Positions 50,903 through 64,000 of a stretch of 64,000 nucleotides of DNA are shown piece by piece. The DNA is from Apophysomyces variabilis (taxonomy: Eukaryota; Mucoromycota; Mucoromycetes; Mucorales; Mucoraceae). Every line of letters starts with the position of its first letter. The first letter of the stretch is position 1. Made by a program: the position numbers and the translations under genes. Location of the stretch: contig MZZL01000375.1 in NCBI GenBank assembly GCA_002749535.1, forward strand, positions 1 through 64,000, given 5' to 3'. A model generated the notes under the pieces. The model saw nothing but the letters and a program-made list of their open reading frames with translations. It was not told where the DNA came from and searched no databases.

Positions 50903-52025
50903 CTACATTTCTCCACATTCTATGTTCAGGGTTTTTTGTCAATGAACTGTTGTTGCAGAATGGCCATCCTTTTTTTTTCTTTTACCTGTGATTTTCACTG
51001 GCAATTTTGGACGATTGTTAGGTCCGGTGGAAACGTTTTCTGGTCACGTATAGCGTTAGTTCATCATGTCCTATGGCTTTCCGGTTCACCTATCCTTATC
51101 CCTATTATTATAAAAAAAAAGCCTCACCTATCTTTCGTAGGGTCAATAATCCATCAATGAGTCGCCCAAAGACCACATGCTTCCCATCCAGAAACTCGCA
51201 ATTATCACAAGTAATAAAGAACTAGGATAAATGTTGTAGGATCAGCTTTTGATTTCAGAAAGGTCTTTCTTGTGAATAGCATTCTATTTTACCTGACATC
51301 CGTTCGTGTTGGGTCCAGAGTTTGCCTACAAGGGTAAAAAAAGAAAGGAGATCGAGTGAATTCCACAAGAAAAGTTAGCAATCATGATATCTGTGGGCTT
51401 ACCATGGAAAGCAATCCTGCTTGATTATGTTTAACGGAAAAGTTTTCGTCCTCAAATCGTTCGCCATAGATACTGATCGATCCAGTACCATCTCCCTAAA
51501 TGAAAAATATCAAGTTCTACATCTCGTTGTTATCGGATTGCTCTTTTTTTTACCTTCAAAAAGTCGCCGCCCTGGACCATGAAATCTTTGATCACTCTAT
51601 AGCAACAATTAGCGTAGTTCAACTGTTTTTCTATGGTTGAGCTCCATTTGCGGGTTATACGCGTCTGTTCTTATCTGGTCTTGATTTTGTTTTCATTACC
51701 TGTGAAAAAGACAGTTCTTATATCCCTGAGGCTGTCCATTTCGTCTGTTTGATGTTGAATGACAATATATACTTAGTTGACCCTATGCACTTGTGATAAT
51801 CCAATATCCATTCTTACTTAAATTCACCGGTACACATTTGTCTATATGAAAAACATGTTTTTAATCGTTTTGTATCTAAGTTTCAATTTGAAGTCTCATG
51901 GGTCGTTACCGGAAATTCTCTGCAGTCTTTGGAACAATGTCTGAAAACAGCTCCATTTTCATACGGCCAATAGGCACATCGCCAATAGCAATGTCAAAGA
52001 ATACAATGGGACGATCGAGCGACAT
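50903..52025 (-). CDS. PPIH: Cyclophilin H-type peptidyl-prolyl isomerase (multi-exon)
   Basis: The gene is almost invisible as open frames because its exons are short, but they assemble cleanly on the minus strand. Exon 1 (51910-52025) reads [20 protein letters not shown] and [12 protein letters not shown]. It is followed by [18 protein letters not shown] and [17 protein letters not shown]. Next come [32 protein letters not shown] and [19 protein letters not shown]. The last three exons are [30 protein letters not shown] and ECGEM, with the stop at 50903-50905. The wording [19 protein letters not shown] and RKIENV-TGPNN-PKLP is that of PPIH, the U4/U6-U5 tri-snRNP cyclophilin. The catalytic Arg (FHRVI), Phe and Gln (FMVQGGDF) are kept. 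All introns are GT-AG and phases agree. About 178 residues. Confidence 0.93.
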
Positions 52026-52376
52026 GCTTCACGTACTTTGAACACGCTGGAAACACCAAGTTGAACCAGGAAGCGTGTTTGTAGCACTTTTGACATAAAT
52101 CAACTCCGCTTCATCCTTATATCCATCTTAACAGTCGGAAAGTATCTAGCTATTATTTTACTTTTACATATCAAACACAGCTCTGCATTTTACATTAAAC
52201 CAAAATAATATAGAAAAACGTATTATAGTAAGAGCTTAAAGAGGCGGAAAAGGTTGGTAGGGAAGGGAAAACCATATGTAACCTGAAAATAAACACAAAA
52301 AGAGGTGAATAGATAAATAAAAGAAGAGGATAAGAGGAAGTGTTTTGCTTTGAATCAAAAAGTGCAATGATAAGAC
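52026..52376. other. Spacer between cyclophilin H start and RasGAP stop
   Basis: No coding sequence is seen. It holds the cyclophilin promoter and the 3' end of the minus-strand RasGAP gene. Confidence 0.6.
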
Positions 52377-55300
52377 TTATTCAGTGATTCTATCCAGTAG
52401 CTTGCTTGCTAACTGTGCACTGACAGCAACATTCGTCTTGGCCGCACCAAATGTCGATTCGCCTAGAGCAGAAAATCCAAGGTCTTCAAGGTATGCTCGT
52501 TGACTTCGTCTGCCAACCACATTATTAAAGGTCGGTTCGGAACACGCTGTCATCAGGATGTTCTTGACGGCTTCAATAACTGCATAATTTTGATTGCTAA
52601 CCACAATTTGATTCATCTTTGGAAGGAGGGACTCATATCTAAAGCACGCATAGCGAATGAATAGACCATGCCAAACAAAAAACATTTCACGAACGGTTCT
52701 CAATTACTTACACAAGGGCAAAAGCTTCGGGAATAGACACAGCAGCTTCAGCTAAAAAGCTATACAAGAATAATCGTTCTGGCTCGTTCTCCGTTGAATT
52801 CAGCATGTTAACCAATAATGAGACAAGCAACAAGGCGGTCGTATTATCGGGTATTTCCAGGTTATCAAAGATACGAACGTAAGCAGATCCGAATTCAAGA
52901 CTGTCCAAGTCCACATCATCGAGGCCTGCCAATCGCATAAGCTCTCGGAGAGCCCCGTTTTTAGCAGCGATGGGCAATAAAGCGGCAAGGTAGCCTAGTG
53001 TACGAGCTTCCACTGTGTTACTTGCCAACGACCGCTTAGAATCGATCTCAAGGAAGATCATTAGACAGTCAAAGACAACATCTTTGGGCTCACAATTCTT
53101 GATACCTTTGAGCAGAACCCCAGCAATGGCGAAGGAAAAATGGTTTTCAAAGTTGACACCGCCAGCAGCGTCAAGTTCGCGTGCAATATCGGCCAGCGGT
53201 TGTCGCGCTTCCATGAGAACGTCAACCATAGGTCGATGGACAAACATGTTGTGGGCTTCAAGCGCTCGCAGAACGGACTGAAGAAATTCCACAGCAGTAG
53301 AAAACGTTGCTGGATGGCTCATCTGTACGAGAGCAATAGCAAGCCAAAACAGGGACTGTAAATAGCGCGAATTCGCGGGAAGGTTGTCGATGATGTTGCG
53401 CAGACACATCATAATACTGATTATAAGAGCTGAATCGTTCTCGTTGAAGATAGCAAGTGCTCCTCTTAAAGCGACCAAAATCTGGTATATAAGATCATCA
53501 TCCACTTCATCTTGCGCAAGACATCCTAGAACAACGAATGATCTTGGTTGAATTGCCGGATTGAACTGGAAGGCTGTGCTAGTGACTAAACCCATCCATC
53601 GCGCTCGCCACATGTTGGCAATATCTGTTTACAAGAATCTTGTATGAGAAACATCACTTCTTTTTCCTTCCGCTCCTCTTCATTTCTTTCTTCCAAGCTT
53701 ACCTGTGGAAGGAGCGCCAATTGTTAATGCATCAAGCAAAATACGCACTATATTTTCCAGTGATGAAAGGTTGATAGGCTCGGCGTAATCAGTCATAGTT
53801 TCTGTAGTCAATGTGAACGCATTGGCATGATGCTTGGTGATGCCAAAGTAAATACGGCTTTTACTGTCACACACATCATTAAGCACAAAGTGCAGCTTCT
53901 TTACGTTCTCCTCTGATAAAGGCATTCCCGTACAGAGCGTGTGGATCACGTTCACCACCAGTTCATGTACAGATACTCGAGTCAGCGTAGGCCCAGTAGC
54001 AGCAAGAAGTGAGACGATATGAAAAGTTTCTGGTAGGTACAGTTTCACAGGCCCGGCGTTGTTGAAAGACAACATCAAAATGAATCGTAAAAGCACGGCA
54101 ATCTCTGGCCAAGAGACATGCTCTGTCAAACTTCGGCAGGGACGGAGAGATGTATGTTGGATCACCTACCGAAAGCCCATGTTACAAAATCAGAAGGAAA
54201 ATATCGAAGCTTACCTTGCGTAGGCGACTAATCACCTTTCCACGCACAGCAACACTGGACATGGTGACAATCGTATCCGCCATAGATTCCGCTTGGGGAG
54301 ATCCAACTCCATGATCAACGGAATACTGCACAAAAGCATCCAAAATAGGATTGATCATATCATCCACGCGAGCCAGCGTTTTCCATACTTTATCTTGGAC
54401 ATACTTGTACATCTATGATGCACTTTTCAATAGATCCGATCAGCTTTTTAGGTTAGTCCTTACATCTGCTCTAGCAACGGTCATATCAATCAATGAGCGC
54501 AGCACGTCTTTCGTCTTGGATACATTTTGCTTGTTATCTTCTGCGCAGCCACGGCAAAAGAAGCTCAGATTCCGGAGCCAAGGGGCCATGTAATCCAGGC
54601 AAAGCTGTCGCATGGGCTCGTTTGATTTGTTAAATCCGATGAAGCATTCATTGAGAAATTCGAGAGTTAAACGGATCTCTGTAGCTGCCAGACTTTCACT
54701 GATAGAAACAACAAAGTTCGTACTGTTGGCTGGGATACATAAGTCTGCGGTGCGAGCCTGGTTAATCGATACTGCATCGTATAGTCTTTTGTTACCTCTT
54801 GCATTAAGAAGCTGGTTGCCAATATCGAATTGAAACGCCAAGCTTAAGGAGTATAATAAATTGTATGCTGCCAAGCGTAGCCCTGGATCGTCACTTCCCA
54901 CGTTAAGTAGAGCCATGTTAAGTAATCGTCCCGGGACATCACTTGGACGGACTGCACGCTCGTTGATTCCTCCTGGCTTTAGTGTCTCGTAACGCTGCTT
55001 GTTATAGCGTAGTAGCTAAAGATGCAGTTCGAGTTTTAGCTTTACAGTTGTGCAACAAATAATGGATCCTACCGCCAGTATAGCGTCCCGCTTCGTAGAG
55101 GATAAGGTCATGGATGCCTTTCCTCGTTCATACTTGAATGAAAGCTCTCCTCCTGCTTCCTGTTTTGATTGAGGAAGGGCAGTAATATCCTCAATTTGGG
55201 AGATATGATAGATATCACGCAACACAGCATTTAGGTTGTACAACAATTCTTGTTTGCGCACCTGCCATCGAACAATTAATTAAACGGTCTAGTCCAATCG

Positions 55301-58300
55301 GAGCAAGGTCACTTACAGTGATGATTTGCACATGCTCTTTTCCCACTTTTACCATGACAGGTATGGTCGATCTTAGATGTGTCAAACGCGTTACCGGGAA
55401 AAAGACTTGGTTGGGCTCTTGCTCAATATCCACTAAATTGCCCGGATAAAGTTAGCCGGTGTGACGAAGCTAAGAAGAAAAAGCTAACCACTTACATGTT
55501 TCTTTAGGCAACCTAACCTCCGACGGGGATATACGTTCGTACAACTCGGCAAGGGAGAGTGAAAAGTGTGTACGTTTCACAAGTTTGTTTGTGATCGCTC
55601 TCGGCAGCTTTCTTATGTAACGTTGCAAATGACTGTTCGGGTTATAGAGATGGAGTGTCACTAAATAATCGTTCATTTCGGTAAACACCAGCTGGAAAAA
55701 CTGGGTTAACCAATGGATGGGTATTTCACAAGCTGCGCTGAATTGAGTTAAATCGAACAATAATTCGAAAGGATGACTGAGATATGGTTCCATCACCTAT
55801 ACGATAGAAAGAAAGCAAGTTAAACCGCTGCCCTTTTTCTTTGCTTTTCATTTACCCGAAGCATATAATAAACTAAAAGCTCGAAATCACACGTTTCTGC
55901 GTCAACGTTTCGAGCAATAACGTAGAATACTGGCCGACCTCCTTTAGATACTCCGCCCTGAAAGAATATATTTTGAGAACTGATAGCTGTAAGATCGCGA
56001 TGACTATTTCTTCGGATAAATTCGCTGTAATGATGATTGCCGTTAGCTACTGCGTAATTGCGCGAATAGTTGATCTCATGCTGCGAAAGTTCGGGTGGTC
56101 TTCCGAGTTGAGCAAGCAAGTTTGATAGTCTATCAATGGTCTTCTTCCACTCCAACAATGATTGTGTATCTGTTGCGGTCTTTAATCGACGTCCAGCGAG
56201 ATCTCTAGACATCCGTTCCAGATTGTCGGAGAGATAACGATGCAGCTTTCCATAACCACTTTGATCCATCCGCATTGTAGCAGGTGGATCCCTTGGCCCA
56301 TTATCGTTGGGTAAGGATGAAATTTCTCGCAAGAAACTCGTTACTCTGTAAATGTTATTGGTAAGGAAATCGTTCAGCACAATCATGTGGGTCTCCTTGG
56401 CGCCAAACAGAACATTGTTCGCTAAATTCTGCATAACACGGGTAGCTTGTAGTAAGATCTTACGAATATTCTTGTTTCTGGGCAGCGCCTGCTTAGCAAA
56501 GCCAGCATTTTCAGGGGTAAGGATAGAGGGACCGAACAATCGCAAGAATACAAAACCACCAACAGCTGTATACTTGGCTTCAGGGAATCTACTACGTACA
56601 GCTTCTACAATGAGGGATAACTCTTCGCGGAATATCCTATCATACAGATTGACTATTTGAGGAATGTTTTCGAGCGTGTAATCAATGGTTTACCTAGGGG
56701 CATTGGGTGCGGATAAGCAAATGGCGTTTAACAGAATTTCCGTTGCACGGATGACGTTCTGCTTGTTTCTTACTACATCATCATCCGGGCCCAGTTTCTG
56801 TGGATCAAGCTCCCACGTGGTCTCGTCATCACTAAGGGAGTTAATGGACTCCATTGCAGGCTGCAACGTGATACGGATATAATCAACGCAACTCAATCTT
56901 GCATAGATGGATAGAATCCGAGTGGCCATGGTGGTACTGCGGAAAAGTGTGGCTTCTTGTTCTGTGCATTCATTTTAATTAAAGCGTACGTCGAAGATTT
57001 GCCTTAAACTTACCCGTCGACATCACTTCCTTCGCAATCACGGACTTCAGTAAAGCAGCCACCTTATTGCGGGACTCAAAGCAAAGTAGTAAAACTTCAG
57101 CAACGCCACTGATATCTGTAGCCGGACAAACTTCGCACAAAGACATGGCCACTTCCATGTCTGCATCCACAAGCATCTATAGGCTAGTCATATACCCATT
57201 TTACTCCGATACAGAAGCACAAAAAGAAAATACGATACGATTATCTTACATCAATCAGCTTTTCGTAACGGTCGGTCACGACATTTTCCGCTAGCGTCTC
57301 GAACTCGGTGCCTTGATTTAGAATGTTTGTAAGCACCTGCATAAAAGCCGTCCGAGTTCTCGTATCTTCGTGATAACCCATGGCAAGAGAATACTTCAGA
57401 CCAGCATCCACATTGGCACTTAGCAAATTGGACATAGCTAAGATGGTATAATCTTTTAACGGAGAATAATCATAGTACGATTCGGCAGGCTAAAAATGGA
57501 TGACCCAAAGTGAATACTCAAATAATTGTTTTCGTCGTCCTACTCATCGTTTACCTTGGATGGTCCTGCTAGTAACTCCATGCTGGGTCTCTGCCCAGAT
57601 ACTCTGTTCACTTCCAACTACAAAAAAATTTAGTGATGAACTTATAACAGAAAAATCTTTGACACATACCTCGTTTAATCTGCATCGGTTCAGAAGTTTC
57701 AAGAAAAACGTAAAATACTTGTAAAATAATCGACTCTTAACTTCAGATGTGTCCGTCTGTCGTACAGGCTCTGCGGGCTGAAGAGGCAATTGGTGTAAGA
57801 TCCCAACGATTGCCTTTAAACAAGCTTGATCGAGATCACGATGCAACTTCTCGTTTTGCGAAATATCCGATAGGATGGTGGACATTTTTGGTTCCACCTT
57901 TTGCTAATCAAGAGAAGAAAAGATTCAACATCTAGATAGAAGTGTTGCCCAATTCCCTTCTTACCAACGCAAAATCACTTGTCCATTCGACCATAATCTC
58001 CAGCAGTTTATTGCGCAAACGCATTTCATTCCGTATAACAATTTGCTCTTTCTTTGACATGAGCGCTTCTATTAGGTGGCACATCTTGATCTTAATCCGC
58101 AAAGCAACATAGTTCGTTGGTAATCGATTCAGATATTTCGTAAACTGCTGTATCAGAGTGCCGAAATCGATATTAAGCAGATGATCACCCGGATCTACCA
58201 GGCGATCAAGAATTAACTTCAGGACCAACACGGCTTGTTCCACGAAGAGAGTATGTTGAGGACCACATGCCACCTCCTCGTTAGCATCAAAACATTTGCA

Positions 58301-61300
58301 CATGAAATCCTCCAAATGTCGAAATAAAATCGAATAAAGAGCAGGTGAAAGGTCGGACCCAAGAGTATCTTTCACAGCTTCCCGAATAAAAACGTTATCG
58401 GATACTAGCAGGTCGACCATCTCCTTCATAAATCGATCCACCATGATAGAAGGTTCGTTGGGAGATGGTGCTCGATGGGTAGGCGAGATGTGCTCACTTG
58501 AACGATATCGTCGAATATCCATGTTCTCTATATCAGCTGTTAAACAGCATCCTCCCAGGGCCGCAAGAAATCCAGTGTAATTCTGCCATTCGGTTGCTTT
58601 TTCATCGTCCATTTCAATGTGTCCCTGAGGCGACGACGGGGATCGACCAATAGGGGTTCGGACATTACGCCCTGAAGTATGTCGTCTGGCTGATTCACTG
58701 CTGTCCTCGAAGGTCTCTTCTGCAAAGCGACTGACAACTGGCGTTAGAAATTTCCATCGCTTCCAAGCCTCTTCCCAAGCAGCCAAATTGCCAGGAGTGT
58801 GACGAGACATCATACGCATGAATTTTCGTATACGCTTCTGCTGTGCTTTGCGGCCTAAAAAGACGGTGTCTTCGGATGCAAGGTCCGTATAAATACCAAT
58901 GTTGCTGATCAACGTAATCTGACTGAGATGTGGGTCGTCATCTTGATCCGACAGTTGCGCTTCCACACAAAGATAGCCTAAACATCGAGTAGAATCCGAA
59001 CATATTTCTGGATCCGGAGAACATAAAGATACAAGAAGTGCGATCTCCAGCGCCACTGATGCCTGCAACCTTTCCCGGACGCCTGCTCCCTCCCCTGCTA
59101 TATCCTGTGCCAAAGATACAGAACCTGCCATTAGGTGCTCACCGTTTATGATTGTTTCCTTGATTCAGGAGCTTACCATGTTGCTACGCAAGTGATCATT
59201 TCTCGCATGTAGAAGTTTTATCAAAAGACCTAACAAAGACTTCAAGCCTTCTTCACCTCGTTTGTTGTCAAGCATTTGTCGTGCAAGTGCAAATACAGCT
59301 TGAGAGGAAATCCTCCAAAAATTGACCATCATAGACGCTTTTGGGCCCCACTTTACGATATAATCAGACAGATGCAGCTTGAACAGACATTCGCCTGCTC
59401 CTTGATGAATCGTGTAATCAGGATGCTGAACCAAATGGGCCAAGCCAGTCATAAATGCAGCATTTTGTTCTACTCGGTCGGTATCGTCACCCTAGAGAAT
59501 GTCAGTATCAAAGAGGAGGACAAAGAAATAAATGCTAATGGAGTTTACCAGGAGAGCCAAATGAGGATCTTCTCGGAATAGGCGAAGTAGGTCTTGGATC
59601 AACTCTACCCGATGGTGTGCATCGACCGAACTTTCTTTTTTACCCCATTTTCGTTGACTCGAATAACTCTCCTGCTTCATGCTGGCAAATTCACTAGCGA
59701 TCGCTTGCAAAAACAGTTTACGCAGTATGGAACAGAGACTACCGTACATGGATTCCATTGTAGGGTTCCATTTTAACCGAGTTTCATCCTGTGCAATAGC
59801 AAGGCACGATTTGACAAGTGCGCGCTTAAACACCATAGGTGTAGTCTCGTCCACACATGTGGAAACGATTGTTTTCAGGGTATTGTCGGTATTCAGACGC
59901 AACTGCGCCAGGATATAGTCGGTGATTAAGCTTTGTACATCAATTGTATAACCAAGTGATGCAGAGACCGATTCGGCCACAGTTGGTCTGGCAAAGTTCC
60001 ATATCTTGTCTTTCAAATCATCCTCAATATCTGCTGCGATATGACGGAGTACAGAATCTTCTGTCGGCGGTACGTACGTGGAAGCTTTGCAAATATCCAC
60101 GTAACACACAGCTGCAATATCAGCCGTTCGTGGGCTACGTAAGGATTTTCGTAACACACCAAGAAAACTCGTCTAATGAAAAAAAAAAATTTGACCATGT
60201 GAACTTTCAGATTTTGACAGATCCAACAAACGCCTGTACTGCTTACCCTTCTATTCTGAGATGATGGATCGTCGAGAAAGGCTTGAAGTAAGAGGTCAGG
60301 GGATAGAACCAGGAGAATTGTTTGCAAAGGCCATAAAATGGCTTTATTTCGCAGATTGTCTGCAGTGGAACTACACATGTCGAACAAAATCTCCGATCCT
60401 CCCAGTAACCGGTCTTCACTCGCGCATACTTCAGCAAACTGATTTGGGTATGTCTCGATCCATCTCCAGATAGCTTTACGCATCATTCTCGAAAACAATA
60501 GCTTGCCATGACGTTTCATATGCAAAAAATATGGACTCAGTTCTGATGTTCAAGGATTGAGCATGTTAGCGCGGCGATTGATATATTTTCTCCTCTTTCT
60601 TTTTTTTTTCCTTTTTACCTGAGAGAACCATATGTAGTCTCGGTCGAGTTAAACAGCAGCATTCCAACATTCTGATTTCTGGTGTATTTTTGTCAGTGGC
60701 CTCAGTGATTGCTCCGAGCACTTGTATAGAATTCTTAATTTTGGCGTAGTAGGTCAACCAATTACTGGCGCTGACATAATACAGGACTTTTCCGGCAGCT
60801 CTGTATATATCCATAATCAGATCCAGGTCAACGCTTCCGTTGCTCATTTGGGTATCGGTTGAGTGATCAGAAGAGGTGGAGGATTGATCATTTGCCTCTT
60901 CGATTAGATGGACGTGGTTAAGGAATCGGTTCATCAGGACCAGGATGAAAGTGACCAAGGCCTCATCTAGAGGAGGAAGATCGATGAATTGCAGTACAGG
61001 TGAATGAGATCCTGCTGAATCCTCTTCTTCGTCGTCTATATAGCCTGTTGCTGCTGCTGCAGCTGCTGCTTCTTCTGTTTTTGCTGCAAAGGTCGCATCG
61101 ACAAGCTTTTGTTTTGATTGATCACGATAGGATTTCCAATGATGCTGCATACATGCTGATAGTAGGCGTAAAATAAATAATTGGGATTGTAATACTTCAG
61201 AAGGTACAGGTTGCTCGACAGCAGACTGAAGCAAAGCAATTGTTGATAAGCACACCTTAAAAGCTGGATACGTTTATTTTCTTGTACCTTTGAAACGTTT

Positions 61301-61653
61301 TCTAAGACTGTTCCTAGAGCATTAGCAATGGTGGATAGTTTATATTTTGAGAGTTCAATAATGGCAGCCACTAAGGAAAAATAAGGGGACAAGTTACATA
61401 TTATTGTTTTTTTCCTTTGATCTATGAATGGTTGTACCTGTTTGTTGAACAATTGGATCTTGCTCCAGATTTTCCAGTTTTCTTGCACTATTGATAGGCA
61501 GCTATAGAAAGGAAGCAAAAGAAAAAATATCATTAAAGTGTCGATTTGTTTTTCCTCGAAATGGTGATTCATGGTATTGAAGGAGAGGTTTCAACTTACT
61601 CGCACAGCGACGCGATTAATTAGATTGAGAATGAGTTTAGTATTGGAACGCAT
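52377..61653 (-). CDS. NF1: Neurofibromin/Ira-type Ras GTPase-activating protein (multi-exon)
   Basis: A very large protein (about 2600 residues estimated) that switches off Ras by stimulating GTP hydrolysis. The start is MRSNTKLILNLINRVAVR at 61653. The N-terminal third (about 61.6-57.2 kb) is HEAT-like and includes a poly-Ala stretch (about 61040-61070). The RasGAP domain lies at about 57.1-56.0 kb. Its arginine finger is in EATLFRSTTMATRIL (Arg codon 56939-56941), followed by FLRLFGPSILTPENAGF and LQNIAN-like QNLANNVLFGAKETHM. A Sec14-like lipid-binding module follows (GRPVFYVIARNVDAE, HPFELLFDLTQFSA), then a PH-like segment, as in neurofibromin. The C-terminal part (55.2-52.4 kb) is again HEAT-like, ending in SKLLDRITE and the stop at 52377. 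Yeast Ira1/2 regulate the Ras-cAMP pathway. Intron positions were read only at main joins. Confidence 0.92.
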
Positions 61654-64000
61654 TGGAACAACAGTAAGAAAAGAAGAAGAAGAAAGAAGAGGAGAGAGAG
61701 AGAAAGAGAGGCAGGAGGAGATGGGTCACGATTGAATTAGGCGTGACATAGAAGAAGGGAAAAGAAACGGGGGGCTGTTCAAAGGCGCATACACGCACAG
61801 GCCGAGCTTGTGAAAATGTATATTTTAGCTTGTTCTCATCCGCTGGTCGGGACTTTGAACGTTTACTTTATTTGGATTAGCGCACTTTTCCCCGCGACGC
61901 AGATCAAATGGAGAAATTCTGAATTGGACGAATAAAAACTCAATCAATAAGATAATAAAACAGACTAAAAAAGAAAGCAGTTAAATCCGTTCTTCACACA
62001 CAGTCCCCATTAGAGTCATCTATACAAACGCTTATTCTAGGATACTTCTTTGATTCGTGACATAAGGAGAAGTAGTTTAGAAAGAAAAGGTTACCTGGCA
62101 CGGGATACTTTACCGGGTATGACTTTTCATAACAAAACGTTACCAATGACAGAGAAATTTTTCATTCATTTCGACTCAACACGTGGCTATCACATCAAAT
62201 ATGCTCTCCCCTTCCCTCGTCGTCATCCTTCTCTTCCCTGTTATTCTTCTTGTCGCTTTCTCTCTCTCTCTGTGCCAAAATCAAAAGCTAGAAGGGTTTG
62301 TCCCGTATGAGCGCAGTTTATTAGTGATATCTCCATTTTATTTCAATGGTCTGTGCAACAATTTCATTTTAAAACTACTATCAGCCTACCGGAATTCACA
62401 CGTGACCTTTGCGCCACTTAGTCGTTGCGTCGTACCTACGGTTATGATAGATCCCTTAGGTTTCGCAAACTCGATAGGTTATCCTGCAAAGTGTCGATAG
62501 TAGCATTAAGCTTATTGAAAAGAATACTCTCAGATTACTCCGTTTAGATTCTTATGTCTTACTCTAAAGAACCGAATTGACCAGAGAAAGATGTCAATTG
62601 AAGTCCGATGCAAAAAGGCGACGACAACTTCAAAATGACTTGATACTGCCAAATAGAGGTAATGGCGTAAACAAACTACTGTCCATTGCAAGATGCATAT
62701 ATTGGACACTATCCGTAACGAGATGGAGAAAAATTTTGTCTCTTATGGTTAATGTGTGCTATTGATATGGGCTAAAGTGCCTAACAGTGATACGTACCAA
62801 AATATAACATATCCCAAAGCGTTCCTACGCGTTTTGGACACGCCAGTTCATGGAAAGCCCAGTATTGTCTGCCTAATATATTCAACACGAACGAGTAATG
62901 AATGCAGAACCAACTAATACGTTTGAACGACTTCTTGGTCGTGAATCAAAGCATAGCAGCTGATATTGTCATTAAAACTGCTCGTGCGCATACTGCATGA
63001 TGTAAACAGTCGATACCCTTTGCGAAACCTTTATGCAATGCGAAATTCAATGGATGTATATGAGAAAACTCGTTAATCGACCTAAGATTTGTTGTGTGTT
63101 CTGTTCTATTTGCTAATAGGAAGCAGTTGGACGGATGTCTTCATACGCATTTCTCCTTCCTATCCATTACAGCCCAGGACTCATTGTAAGACATAGGTAA
63201 ATGACTGATTCAGTAGCTTTATGTTTCACTGCGAGCTAGTCTTGTACGCCTTTCCTCGGGTCGCACTTTAGGTAGTACAAAATGGACAAGGTTTTATGGC
63301 GGGAAATATTGATTCATGACTGACTATTGACAGGAAAAGACAAACCATATGCAGAGTGATGATTAATGAAGAATAAGGAAGATTGGATTCCGTCAAAGCG
63401 AACAAATTTTCAAACCAAACAAAGAAAAGCCTCTTCCATAATATATTGGGCCTGTCCGACTATTCGGCAAATTTACAAACACAAACATCTCTATCAGATC
63501 TAACAGTAACACCAGATCTCTTCTTATTCCGAATAAGGAAACCTTGTCAACACCAATGATTGCTGGAAGTTTAGATAAATGAATGAGATATGCATCGTTT
63601 CTATAGTAGTAGGATGAAAATTCGTCATGAAGAAGAATGCACCACATGCTTTAGGCCAAAATATAGCCTTTTTTAATTTCCCAAAAAGCATTCCGACATG
63701 CTTACAAAGTTTACCCGGAGTCTTGTGGAATTGACCCAAGCTTATTTTTAAGTTCATACCGGGATCTCAGATACAACGAATTCAAGTTCATTGATAAAAA
63801 ATCCAGAATGTGATACAACTCGATTTCCATGACTCAGGTCGACCCAAGTTGTATTACCTGTTGCGCTAAGCATTCCCTATGGACTAGTTTTCTACCGCTG
63901 ACTGAATAAAATCTGCGCAGATAATCTCCTATTCCCAAGATGTATTAGACGTCTTAACTTAAAATTTCAAATACTTAATAGCAAACACTTAAAAAGTTAC
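61654..64000. other. Region upstream of the RasGAP gene without a convincing gene
   Basis: A purine-rich run (GAA/GA repeats) at about 61663-61725 lies just upstream of the RasGAP start; on the coding strand it is a pyrimidine tract such as fungal promoters often carry. Frames at 62050-62500 and 62577-62765 are low-complexity or motif-free. The minus-strand frames at 63393-63757 overlap each other in different phases and might be a transposon scrap, but I cannot name one. Confidence 0.5.
61663..61725. repeat. GA-rich polypurine tract
   Basis: Dense AGAAG/GAGA repeats sit immediately upstream of the RasGAP start codon. They fit a pyrimidine-rich core promoter or leader on the coding (minus) strand. 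Confidence 0.6.

Noticed and set aside
62183..62500. Frame with a hydrophobic N-terminus resembling a signal peptide
   Set aside because: The hydrophobicity comes from a pyrimidine-rich run, no motif follows, and the frame has no good start context or splice support.
63393..63757. Possible transposase scrap on the minus strand
   Set aside because: Overlapping frames with no recognisable catalytic motif; I could not support any transposon family.

Overview
The window is eukaryotic, almost certainly an early-diverging (Mucoromycota-type) fungus. Genes carry many short (about 45-70 bp) GT-AG introns and GC content is low. The gene set is fungal: fused HIS7, a Num1/ApsA-like cortical anchor, an Mtf2-like mitochondrial factor, a chromodomain Ty3/gypsy element and a Crypton. 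It also includes genes missing from budding yeast (MED25, cyclophilin H, branched-chain E2). No tRNA, rRNA, CRISPR array or prokaryotic operon was seen.

Layout. (1) Positions 1-13161 are an AT-rich graveyard of mobile elements. It holds a decayed Crypton (tyrosine recombinase plus GCR1-like domain, minus strand, about 690-2760). A decayed Ty3/gypsy copy (about 3172-6755) is interrupted by a younger chromodomain Ty3/gypsy copy with two LTRs (6756-12610), and a related solo LTR follows (12746-13161). (2) From 13670 onward the DNA is gene-dense: SMC3 (-), an Mtf2-like gene (-), a SET-domain methyltransferase (+) beginning beside a poly-A/200-N assembly gap, a Num1/ApsA-like PH protein (-), HIS7 (+), a two-CNB/F-box/LRR protein (+), an unrecognised or decaying gene (-, about 34.4-35.4 kb), a TLC-domain membrane protein (-), importin-11 (+), exosome RRP45 (+), branched-chain E2 (+), MED25 (+), cyclophilin H (-), and a neurofibromin/Ira-type RasGAP (-, 52.4-61.7 kb). 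The last 2.3 kb hold no convincing gene.

The genes are mostly housekeeping and are not an operon-like set. Three regulatory signals stand out. A perfect ATGAGTCAT general amino-acid-control site lies 77 bp upstream of HIS7. A cluster of MluI cell-cycle boxes lies upstream of SMC3. Triplicated QA(I/V)QTE motifs resembling dynein light chain (LC8) sites occur in the Num1-like protein. The RasGAP and the cyclic-nucleotide-binding F-box protein are both candidate parts of Ras/cAMP signalling, but their linkage here may be chance.

I found no clear undescribed multi-gene system. The best candidates for novelty are the CNB-CNB-F-box-LRR architecture, the LC8-like repeats in the cortical anchor, the Cys/His/Asp-rich insert in the SET protein, and the uneven mutational decay of the transposons. 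Exon boundaries were read by eye from splice signals and reading frame.
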